Assembly: GCA_949358305.1 (NCBI GenBank)
Contig: OX442314.1
Span: 62,073,369-62,133,368 of the forward strand
Reading direction: 5' to 3'
DNA length: 60,000 nt
DNA from: Strigamia acuminata
Taxonomy: Eukaryota; Arthropoda; Chilopoda; Geophilomorpha; Linotaeniidae
A program made the position numbers and the translations under genes. The notes under the pieces were generated by a model, which saw nothing but the letters and a program-made list of their open reading frames with translations, did not search any database and was not told the DNA's origin. Position 1 is the stretch's first letter; each line of letters starts with the position of its first letter. Of this stretch, positions 38,668-48,500 are shown piece after piece.

Positions 38668-40779
38668 CTAGTTTTTTGGAGCCGGTGGACCTTCAATCGC
38701 CAAAGGCGGAGTGGTCGCATTTTTTGGATCCAAAAATTTAGTGAATAAGTCCGACATGGATTTTGTCATACTAGTTTGCATAGTAGTTTTGAAGTCTTCA
38801 AGCTTTTGGTCCAAAGATTCAGCGGTCACCCAATTTTGTCTCTGTCGTTTAAAAAGATCAGAGGCGGGATTGGTATTGGTATTATTACCAGTACCTTGGG
38901 GCTTGTCCTGAACAAATTTTCTTTTTTGTAACAAAGGACATTCCCTCTTAAAGTGTCCTGGTTGATTGCAATGGAAACATTTTCCAGTTGCTTTCTCCGA
39001 TAGGGCACATACCATGTTGTTGAATCCAACATCGTTTTCAAGATTGTCTGTCTCGTCAGATTCCATAGGTACAACTTCTGGTTCGGCGTTCAACGTCTGA
39101 GTAGATCGTATGAGTGGGCGCGAACTCCTGGCGTCTTTACCTTTTTGAGTATTTGACGGGGCAGTTTCGTCCTCTTTATTGGCAATAGTGTCCACACTAG
39201 CATTTTGGGCTTCGAAAAGAGCCCTATTCTGCCGGACAAATTGAAATATGTCATTAAATGATTCTTCATAGAGACCTCTATCGATTATTCGATTGTAACT
39301 AACTAAGTTCAAATTCTCGAGAAGAGTGGGAGCTTCATCTCTTTTTGAATAAGATCCTTGAGCTTGTTTAAATCTCAAAAGAAATGTATAGAGTGGCTCT
39401 TCTGGGCCCTGGATTAAATTTCGAAGCTTTCGGGCTCGAGTGACAGGGATCATGTCAAACTCCGCCAAAAATAACTTTTCGAAAGTTTTCCAGTCAACAA
39501 ATTTGTCGATGTTATCGGTATGCCATTCGTGGGCTATACCAGATAAATAAGTTGGTACTCCGCGTTTTACCATCTCATCCAGAGTTAAACCTTTAGCGAC
39601 AGCGACTGTTTTGGCTGTAGCTAAAAATTTAGCCACGTCCTTCTGTTTTCCATCGAAAACAGGCATATCCTGACCTTTGAAAAAGGTTTTGCTCGAATTG
39701 TTTGCATTATTATTTTGCTGTGCATTATTCTGCATAAATTGTTGTACTTGCTGTGCACAATCAGTTTGAATATTTCGCACATGGGTAAGGATGGCTCCCA
39801 AGTCGTCGGTGGAAAATCTCGCTTGAGATGAACTACCAGCGGAGGATGCCGAACCAGAATTATGTTCAAAATTGGGCAGATTTCCCTTAGGGGCCTGATT
39901 GTCCTGGGGGATTTCTTTCCTTGGAGGAACATAATTCTCATACTGTGTATGATTGCCAGATGGTACTTGTTGTCCATGTGGAACACTACTTTTATTTTGT
40001 ACACGTTCTGGGGGTGTCTGATTTGAACGAGTCTTTCCCGCCGGTAAATTTTGAATAACGGGGGACGGTGAGATCGGATCGGATCTCCTTGGAGTTCGAT
40101 TTGACACTCTTTTTGACTGCGCTGGGGGGACAAACTGTCCTTTCCCCGGTGTCGGGGGGACATAATGTCTATTTCCAGATGTTGGAGTAACATACTGTCT
40201 ATGTCCCGAATTTTGGGAGATATTTTGTCTATTCCCTGAAGTTTGGGGAATAAAACCCGAATTACTATTGTTAATCATTCGATTAACACTAGTCGATCTA
40301 GACCTTGGTTTGGCTAGATTTAAAGGACTATTAGAACTGGGTGTTCTTTGTCCAGAACTTTGTTGACTACGGGATCGGCTAAACGATGGTTCGCGTACCA
40401 TTCTATCGTTTAGCTGGGGAGTCGACACTATCCGGGCTTGATATCCCAACCTCTTTTTAGGAGAGGGAAAGTCCAGCTTACGATTCGTGGGAATCGTTTT
40501 TCGTGGGGTTCGGTGTGAAGTCCGCGAATGCCGACTTTCGTTCTCCGAATCTTCATCTTCATCGGGTCTAATTCTCTGATTTCTTTTCTCAAGTACGCGT
40601 ACATGATTAACCGCTTCGGTTATTGTTTTGAAATCAACCCGATTCAGATTATAGAGTTGACAGTACTCTGTCAAATCGTCCGGAATTAAATCCGTTTGGT
40701 CTTCGAGTCGGACGTAACTATTTTCCAAGTTTCCGTCATCAACTTCTCGTTCATTCATATGAATGTTTTCGTCAGACAT
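38668..40779 (-). CDS. gag: Gypsy B Gag (CCHC)
   Basis: 703 residues from the first ATG (40777-40779); the frame extends further upstream only through non-ATG codons. The N-terminal half is Ser/Arg/Asn/Pro-rich, with repeated SGNRQ, TSGNRHYVPPT and TPGKGQFVPP segments, a degenerate short repeat. A capsid-like region lies at about 380-560 (MPVFDGKQKDVAKFL, HEWHTDNIDKFVDWKTFEKLF). A zinc knuckle CFHCNQPGHFKREC is near residue 630. The last codons before TAG form a -1 slippery site. Structural protein of the element particle. Confidence 0.92.
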   Translation of the reverse strand: MSDENIHMNEREVDDGNLENSYVRLEDQTDLIPDDLTEYCQLYNLNRVDFKTITEAVNHVRVLEKRNQRIRPDEDEDSENESRHSRTSHRTPRKTIPTNRKLDFPSPKKRLGYQARIVSTPQLNDRMVREPSFSRSRSQQSSGQRTPSSNSPLNLAKPRSRSTSVNRMINNSNSGFIPQTSGNRQNISQNSGHRQYVTPTSGNRHYVPPTPGKGQFVPPAQSKRVSNRTPRRSDPISPSPVIQNLPAGKTRSNQTPPERVQNKSSVPHGQQVPSGNHTQYENYVPPRKEIPQDNQAPKGNLPNFEHNSGSASSAGSSSQARFSTDDLGAILTHVRNIQTDCAQQVQQFMQNNAQQNNNANNSSKTFFKGQDMPVFDGKQKDVAKFLATAKTVAVAKGLTLDEMVKRGVPTYLSGIAHEWHTDNIDKFVDWKTFEKLFLAEFDMIPVTRARKLRNLIQGPEEPLYTFLLRFKQAQGSYSKRDEAPTLLENLNLVSYNRIIDRGLYEESFNDIFQFVRQNRALFEAQNASVDTIANKEDETAPSNTQKGKDARSSRPLIRSTQTLNAEPEVVPMESDETDNLENDVGFNNMVCALSEKATGKCFHCNQPGHFKRECPLLQKRKFVQDKPQGTGNNTNTNPASDLFKRQRQNWVTAESLDQKLEDFKTTMQTSMTKSMSDLFTKFLDPKNATTPPLAIEGPPAPKN
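38671..38677 (-). promoter_or_regulatory. -1 ribosomal frameshift site A AAA AAC
   Basis: The gag frame ends CCA AAA AAC TAG, so the canonical X XXY YYZ heptamer A AAA AAC lies immediately before the stop. Reading shifted by -1 continues without a stop into pol (I traced to 38476). This would make Gag-Pol in one translation. Confidence 0.85.
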
Positions 40780-41563
40780 GATAAAAGTTTTAAATTCTTT
40801 ATTACTAAAGAACGATAACACACTTTATAAAAAATACACTTCAAAATAACAATACACTTCGTTAAGGTTAAGTTTAAACTCCACGTGCTGGGTAAACGTG
40901 TTAAACTATCGATAAATTTTAAACAATCAAATGAATCCTACTACAAGTAAACTAGCGTCGGGTGAGAATGCGCTTTAAACTATTTGTTAAAATAATAGAT
41001 GAAATACACTTAACTTTAGCTGGTTTACGGCGTGGAAAATTCGAATCGGGACTGAACGGGACGGCGTGGTCAAGATGGCTACTGGAACACGTGTACGCGG
41101 GTCTGGTCTGGATACGAATGGTCCTCTGCAGTCTGGATCCGCGTGGCATCGAGGATCGATAATCCTTTAATCCCTCGATATTTTATTGGTGGAGAGTCAT
41201 TTTATCCAATGATAAAATGGAGACTAATCCTTTACTTTAGTAGTTTTCTACTACGTCCGCACTTTGGCCTGGTCAATCTCGTTACTGATTGGATATTTCT
41301 TACGAAAATATTCAACTAACATTGAAATTTTACCAAGCCTTTTTCGTGAAAATTAAAATTAATTTTACTTCGATTTTAAGTGTTTTTTCAACACAACGAA
41401 ACTTTCCCTTTAATGTTAGAGTTCTCACGAATCCCAACGTTCTTAAAGAGGATTCCCTACTTCGCAAAAGTAGAGACATATAACATGTTTTGAAATGTTA
41501 TACTCTTTATTTATCTCAATTTTCACTTTTATTTAAATTCGGTAAATTTAAACTTTGCAACCT
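40780..41563 (-). other. Gypsy B 5' leader
   Basis: Non-coding stretch between PBS and gag. It includes several in-frame stops in all minus frames and a CAAGATGGC motif at 41071. No other feature is seen. Confidence 0.6.
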
Positions 41564-41581
41564 ATCTCGGTGGGACCTCCA
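41564..41581 (-). other. Gypsy B primer-binding site (tRNA-Gln)
   Basis: The plus strand reads ATCTCGGTGGGACCTCCA, which agrees with the 3' end of eukaryotic tRNA-Gln plus CCA over 18 nt. It is separated from the LTR (41584) by 2 nt. Confidence 0.85.
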
Positions 41582-41583
41582 CG

Positions 41584-43236
41584 TGTGACGGTGACGACCA
41601 CAACTCCTATCGCATGATAGTACCGGGTATAAGTCGCGTGAAATAGTGAATAATACGAGATAAAATAAAGACAACAAGTTTCTCAAAACACTACATTTAT
41701 TGTTGTCAAACAATAGAATCAAATCTAAAAGTTATACAAATTCTAATGCCGACATTTGGCAAGTTAAATACAAGTTAAACTATACATGAAATTGGCTGTA
41801 AAACAGCCCTAAAAAGAATATGATTACGGTAATTGGTGATCCGGGGTTCGGGAACGGCAAAACGCCCGCTCGACCGAGTATAGATGTCATCAGATAGCCG
41901 GGCTGGCTGTGTCCTCGCGGCTTCCGTCGGCGCTTCGTAATCGTGGAACTGGTTCCTTCGTGCTCCTGGTTCGTATCTGGTGTAATGGTCCGGGTAATGC
42001 TTCGTGATTCGATCCGAGAGGTGCGGTTGACTCATGTGCACCGCCACAACTAGGGTTGGAAATTGGTAATGAATAAATGAAGTCATTTATTCTTCAAGGT
42101 TCCACTTCTGAATTATAATTAATTCGGGATGTTGTGAGTTTAATAAATTAACTCAATAAATTGTATTCAATTTATTGTTACGAATTTGATTCGTCATATG
42201 GTGAAACAAGTCTCGTGACTTGCTTCGATTGTTAACTTGTTGCCAAGTTTAAACAATTAATGTTTATTATCAACTACAAAATAAATTAGGGTTAAAACAT
42301 CGCAACACACAATTGCCGTCAAAGTTCGCCTTGCTGAGCAGAACAGTATCGCGCGTGCCCTAAATAACAGTGCGGTGAGAGACGGCACTGGTATTCAGGG
42401 GGATATAGCCCGCAGTTCTGCACAACAGAATTAATCACCCGAGATACTACTCATAAGTAGACTGCTTTGGCACCATCACCGAAGAGATATAACTTTCCCA
42501 AACACATAGTGCTACTGGCGGTAACTGCATGTTTTTCATGCAGACTGCTTTGGCACCATCAGGTGATGGAGTCAATCTCTTGCAGTAACAGTGCTACTGA
42601 CGGTTACTAAATACTTTGGTATCACACGTGATTCTATTGTCCGACCACGAGGATACTTATGCGGGAGGCTTTCTCCTCGGCAAGACCGTTTGACGGAAAC
42701 ATGAACAGTCCGAACTTCGCCTTCAGCTGACGGGGGTTGCATGGCTCAGCAGAGCCATGCTATGCATAGTCCGGTAGGACCATGCCCTGAGTAAGAAACA
42801 GTTATTTGACATGCGGAACATACCAAATAACCAGAAATCAAGAACTAACTTAACTTCCTGTTGTCAGGGAGTTTTATACTTGGTGGGATTAAGTTCCACC
42901 AATCTCGTACCGCAGGAAGTGGATACGGAGATGCAAATTGGGATTATGCTAATCTTTTAGCACAAACCGGAACTGGATACCGGGGGCAGGAAATGGATAC
43001 ACAGAACGGAAATGCATTCTGAAAATGGGTTTCATGTCGCGTACCCGTGATAAAGCAAGAATACCTGCTTTGTCTAATTGAATATTGATAATATAACTTT
43101 ATATTATCGATTTAAATTACATTTATTCGTAACAAACATAATAATATGTTTGTGAACTATTTCTACGCAAAATAGTAAGTTCGAGGTTGAATTTGCCGCT
43201 AGTACTAGTGGCGCCATCTATTGCTAATTTGTCACA
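41584..43236 (-). repeat. Gypsy B 5' LTR (about 1.65 kb)
   Basis: The left edge is fixed by the PBS. The right edge is inferred from GTCACA at 43231-43236, which mirrors TGTGAC at 41584. On the minus strand: TATAAAA box at 42872-42878, ATGCAAAT octamer (plus strand) near 42931, and AATAAA at 41696. TATA and AATAAA positions imply a long R region (over 1 kb). Imperfect internal repeats lie at 42460-42620 (CTGCTTTGGCACCATCA twice). Alternative right end: 42050 (CCGCCACA), giving a 467-bp LTR; the TATA box beyond it argues against this. An open frame at 41775-42086 shows no motif. Confidence 0.62.
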
Positions 43237-44181
43237 CGTGCTTAAAATTACAATGCTGTATTTATTTAGCATTAAGCATATTGCTATGGTTATCATTTGC
43301 ACATTTGTAATGTATTATTCCGCCACTAGTTGGCGTTTACTTTGTATCTTTGTATCCAAAATGGCAGCCTGCATGAAGGCAGGCCACTTCTCATGTTTCT
43401 CAAGTTTTTATAAGCAGATATGTAAGTTGTTTTGTTAATTAAATCGTTTATTATCTTTTTATTATCGTTTGCTTTGTGTTTGGCACGGGATATAAGTGCC
43501 AAACAACGCCCGACACACACGGGACGTGCGGAGAAGCACGCCCGTCCATTTTGCGCACATTTGCGACATTTAGGCTAAAAACGGCCGTTTCAAACGCTTC
43601 CACGCCGATTTTCTGTTTCCCTCTGCTACAATTTCATCTCATTACTAATATGGAAAACTCTGACACTTGATCCAATGCATCTAAGATGCCATACCGATAC
43701 ACATCGGTCATACAGTATGGGGATTTCCAATTCAAATTAATCCTGGGAGCCCTATTTCTCAAATACACCATTGTGTTGGCAAGTTCCAACCACAAATGGT
43801 TGGGGAATTTATTCTCTAAAACCAAAATCTTCAGCCCCTCCAAGATGTCTATGTTTATCTTTCCAGTGATGGAAGTGGGATCTAAATTGTCAAATTCCCA
43901 ATTATCAATTACAATTCCTTGGGACGCCATGAAATCAATCCATAACCTAAATTGATCTTCTTAATTATTTTATCAGTCGTGCGTCCAATTTTAGATAACC
44001 ATTCTTGAAATTCACTCAATATACTTTTCCCAATCTTTAATAGTCTTAACCATAGGTAATCAAATAAAATCAAATAAAAATTCATTTAGCTTAAACCCAT
44101 TTTTTTTCACAACACCACATCCTCGATACATTACAATCGATATCCATATGGTGATAAATAGACCCGGGATATATATACAAA
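43237..44181. other. Spacer holding a Copia fossil
   Basis: Mostly non-coding DNA between Gypsy B and the minisatellite. It includes the degenerate Copia fragment at 43634-43930. Otherwise no feature is recognised. Confidence 0.55.
43634..43930 (-). pseudogene. Copia integrase fragment, degenerate
   Basis: The minus-strand frame contains a segment like FPNHLWLELANTMVYLRNRAP followed by SPYCMTDVYRYG. This resembles the Copia integrase C-terminal region (pattern LW.EA..TA.YL.NR.P...L..KTPYE; compare the intact element at 47640-47760). No flanking RT or protease remains. An old, unrelated Copia remnant. Identification rests on this short pattern. Confidence 0.6.
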
Positions 44182-45255
44182 GTGAAATAGTGCTGTTTTT
44201 CATTAGAAAAAACTAGGAAAAAGTGAAATAGTACTGAAGGTCATTTGAAAAAACTAGTCAAAAATGAAATAGTGCTGTTTTTTATTTGACAAAACTAGTC
44301 AAAAGTGAAATAGTGCTGATGGTCATTTGAAAAAACTAGTCAAAAGTGAAATAGTGCTGTTTTTCATTTGACAAAACTAGTCAAAAGTGAAATAGTGCTG
44401 TTTTTCATTTGACAAAACTAGTCAAAAGTGAAATAGTGCTGATGGTCATTTGAAAAAACTAGTAAAAAGTGAAATAGTGCTGTTTTTCATTTGAAAAAAC
44501 TAGTCAAAAGTGAAATAGTGCTGTTTTTTATTTTACAAAACTAGTCAAAAGTGAAATAGTGCTGATGGTCATTTGAAAAAACTAGTAAAAAGTGAAATAG
44601 TGCTGTTTTTCATTTGACAAAACTAGTCAAAAGTGAAATAGTGCTGTTTTTCATTTGACAAAACTAGTCAAAAGTGAAATAGTGCTGATGGTCATTTGAA
44701 AAAACTAGTAAAAAGTGAAATAGTGCTGTTTTTCATTTGAAAAAACTAGTCAAAAGTGAAATAGTGCTGTTTTTTATTTTACAAAACTAGTCAAAAGTGA
44801 AATAGTGCTGATGGTCATTTGAAAAAACTAGTAAAAAGTGAAATAGTGCTGTTTTTCATTTGACAAAACTAGTCAAAAGTGAAATAGTGCTGATGGTCAT
44901 TTGAAAAAACTAGTCAAAAATGAAATAGTGCTGTTTTTTATTTGACAAAACTAGTCAAAAGTGAAATAGTGCTGATGGTCATTTGAAAAAACTAGTCAAA
45001 AGTGAAATAGTGCTGTTTTTCATTTGACAAAACTAGTCAAAAGTGAAATAGTGCTGTTTTTCATTTGACAAAACTAGTCAAAAGTGAAATAGTGCTGATG
45101 GTCATTTGAAAAAACTAGTAAAAAGTGAAATAGTGCTGTTTTTCATTTGAAAAAACTAGTCAAAAGTGAAATAGTGCTGTTTTTTATTTTACAAAACTAG
45201 TCAAAAGTGAAATAGTGCTGATGGTCATTTGAAAAAACTAGTAAAAAGTGAAATA
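44182..45255. repeat. 41-bp minisatellite, left part (~26 units)
   Basis: Unit: GTGAAATAGTGCTG, then either TTTTTCATTTGAC or ATGGTCATTTGAA, then AAAACTAGTCAAAA. The two unit types interleave. It ends inside a unit at AAATA (45251-45255), the target copy of the Copia element. The array continues at 50247. Confidence 0.95.
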
Positions 45256-45456
45256 TGAGGCAAATAAACATACCGGTTTGGTAATTTAAACACACCTTTT
45301 GGCACTTTTATTCTCCTTCACCTCTCATCGGCACCATTACAATCACACAACAAACAACGATAGTCATGACAACCAAACATAACCAAAACGACGGTTGTCA
45401 CGATCAAATAATAATATGTAAACAGATTTACATCATTTGTCAAACACACTCTCACA
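45256..45456 (-). repeat. Copia 3' LTR
   Basis: 201 bp, left end of the minus-strand element; matches 50046-50246 apart from one base. Confidence 0.95.
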
Positions 45457-45470
45457 AATCCCCTTTTCGT
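45457..45470 (-). other. Copia polypurine tract
   Basis: The minus strand reads CGAAAAGGGGATT immediately upstream of the 3' LTR. Confidence 0.8.
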
Positions 45471-45505
45471 TTTACAATGATAAATGAATCTTTTTACATC
45501 ATGAC

Positions 45506-48500
45506 TCAACCCTTAAAATCAAATTTCATGTTTCTTGCAAATTTCTTTAGCTTTTCTCCCGACACAGGTTTTGTCAAGGGATCTGCCATCATTGCCTCGG
45601 TTGGAACAAAATTCAACTTGATGTTACCCACTTCAACTTCATCTTTTATGAACATATATTTCCTGAGTAGGTGCTTTGTCCTCTCTCCCAACTGTACGTC
45701 TTCAGAGAAGTCAATCGCCGACTTGCTGTCGCAGAAGGTGTTAAGTCCCGTCTGAATGCTCTCCATTTGCAACTCCGCAATCAGTCCCCGCACCCACTTG
45801 AGCTCCTTGACCCCCTCGGAAAGCGCCACAATTTCGGCTTCACATGACGACAAAGTTACAAGTTGTTGCTTTTTGGTCTTCCAACTGACCAAAGATCCAC
45901 CGTACGTCACGATGTAACCGCTGAAAGATCTCGCATCTGGTCCGACGCTCCAACTTGCATCTGTCATGAGCTCTAACGGTCCTCGGGTCCTGTCGAATAG
46001 AATTCCATAATGGGTTGTCCCCTTTACGTACTGAAGTACTCTCTTCAAAGCGTTTAGATGCATCTCGGTCGGCTTGGTGGAAAACGTAGATAGCTTGCTC
46101 ACAGCATAAGCTAGGTCCGGCCTCGACCCAAGCATTAGATACATCAAACTCCCAAGGATTTCTTGGTAAAGGCTTCTGTCAACTGGTTTCGAATCTCCTG
46201 TCACGTCTAGGTTTTGGTCAATTGGCAAAGGAGTTTGCTTTGCCGCGCAACCGTCCATTCCATACTTCTTCACAATCTTCTTGGCGTAATCTTCCTGCGT
46301 GAGCATTATGCCCTTCTTGTGCACGCTCACTCTCATGCCCAAAATTTGACTTGGTGTTCCCATATTCATCAGTTTGAATATTTTTCCCAATTCGTTCATG
46401 TGACGATCTATCACTGCATCTGTTGACCCGATCGCAATGATGTCGTCCACGAATATCCCGACAGCGAAATAAGAATCTTCCTCGATGCAGGTATAGACAC
46501 ACGGATCCCCTTTTAGCCGCTGTAAACCAATGTCCTTTAATGCCTGATTTAGTCGTTTATTCCAGCATCTGCCGGATTGTCGCAATCCATACAAACTCTT
46601 CTGCAAAAAACATATCTTGTCCTCTTGTCCTGGAACTGCAAAACCCTCTGGCTGCAACATATGTATTTCCTCATCGAGTAGACCGTATAAGTATGCCGTT
46701 TCAACGTCATACTGCCTAATTCGAAGTTTCTTTTTAGCTGCAATTGCCAGCAATAACCGCAGCGATTGAATTTTCATTACTGGCGCGAAAGTTCTGTCGT
46801 AATCTTCTCCCGGTTTCTGGCCACAGCCCACCGCTACTAATCTTGCTTTGTATTTCTTGATGCAACCGTCCAAGTGTAATTTTATTCTAAACACCCACTT
46901 GCTTTTGATCGGCTTCTTGGATTCCGATCGAGCCTCTAATCTCCACACCTTGTGAATACCCATGGAACTCATCTCATTCTCCATTGCCTTCACCCAATGG
47001 TCGCGTTCTTCACACTCCACCGCTTCCGTGTATGTCGCGGGAGTGAATAAAGACTTGATAACTCTGGCTACATCCCCACCCGCGCCCTTGTGAGCGATCC
47101 TTTCGGATCGTCGTACGCCACGCTCTTGGAGAATCCTCTCCCTCGCCTGCAACTGACCATGAAGTCTCAGCTGCCTTTCCGCAAATGTTCCTATCGGTCT
47201 CCTTTCCCGCGCTTGCACGACTGGTCGCTCATCGGGCTCTTGTTCTACATCCTCGTCACTTTCGTTCGCAACCTCATCGTCACTTTGATCTGCAACGTCC
47301 TCGTCACTCTCATCGTTGCCAATTGCTCCGTCTTGTTCCTCCTCTTGGAGGTCCTGCCGTCGGTTCTCCCCTTCTGTGTCCCCCAATGTGTCTTCCTGGG
47401 CCATCATTTCCGCAATTTGCTCCTCCTGCGCCTTGCTGTCGCGCGCCATTTCCTCGAAATAAACGTCCCTCGATTCAATTATATGCCCCCGTGCTTCGTC
47501 ATATAAACGATAGGCTTTCCGGTTGGCCGAATATCCCACCATTATTCCTACCCTCGTCACTTGATCAAATTTGCCCAATCTCCTTTGTTTCGGGATGTGA
47601 TAATGGCCCGTGCATCCAAAAACACGAAAATGAATTCCAACCGGTTTTCTGCCAGTTCTTATCTCGTATGGAGTCGTCTCTGGACTTGCCGTCGTTGGTG
47701 AGCGGTTTACAGTATACACCGCCGTTGCCCATGCTTCAGCCCAAAACTCGTCCGGCAAATGAGCATCTTTGAGCAAAGTTCTTGTCTTCTCAGATAACGT
47801 TCTATTATATTTCTCGACGACTCCGTTGCTCTGAGGTGAGTATGGAACCGTACGCTCGTGTTTTACTCCGATCTTTCGCCAATTATATTCAGCATCCGCC
47901 CCACAGAACTCTCCTCCATTGTCCGTTCGCAATCTGTCTAATTTCAATCCGCTTGTTCTCTCTTCCCGTTGTCTGTGGAACTCTATTTCCTCCACTGCCT
48001 GGCTTTTGTCTTGTAGGTAACTGCAATAGACGTATTTTGAATAGTCATCTATAATTACGAGTGCGTACCGGCTTCCGCCTATGGACTTTTCCATCGGACC
48101 GCATAAATCCGCATGCCATAACTCCAATGGTCGAGTTGTAGCGGTTCCTTGTGTCCGTTTAAAAGGTTTTCTCGGCTGCTTTCCTGCAATACAATACTTG
48201 CAGGGTGGTAACTGACACATGCTGTAATTCGCGCCTTTGAGCAATTCGCTTTTCTTGACTTGGTCCATTTTTTGCTGCGACATATGACCCATGCGTGCAT
48301 GCCACAACATCTTGTTGTCAATCTCTCTCTGGCCTGGTGTTGCCGTGCCTAGTTTAGGTCGCGCAATGTCTCTCACCCTATTCACGAAGTCTTGCATTAC
48401 GATGCTCTTCGCCTGCAGAATGTACATTTTTTCTCTTAGCGTCGCTCTTCCGATCAGTACACCATCTGCGGTTATAATTTCCGCTCCTTTATTGTCAAAA

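Larger units (their letters stand above)
35094..43236 (-). mobile_element. Gypsy B: Ty3/Gypsy element truncated at its 3' end
   Basis: Minus-strand element with 5' LTR (about 41584-43236), tRNA-Gln PBS, gag, -1 frameshift site and pol. Pol is cut inside integrase at 35093/35094, where copy B begins; the rest of integrase, PPT and 3' LTR are absent. About 8.1 kb remain. Which side was broken by the other cannot be told from this window. The remaining frames are intact, so the truncation seems recent. Confidence 0.9.

Noticed and set aside
41775-42086. 103-codon minus-strand frame
   Set aside because: Falls inside the R region of the Gypsy B LTR and has no recognisable features.
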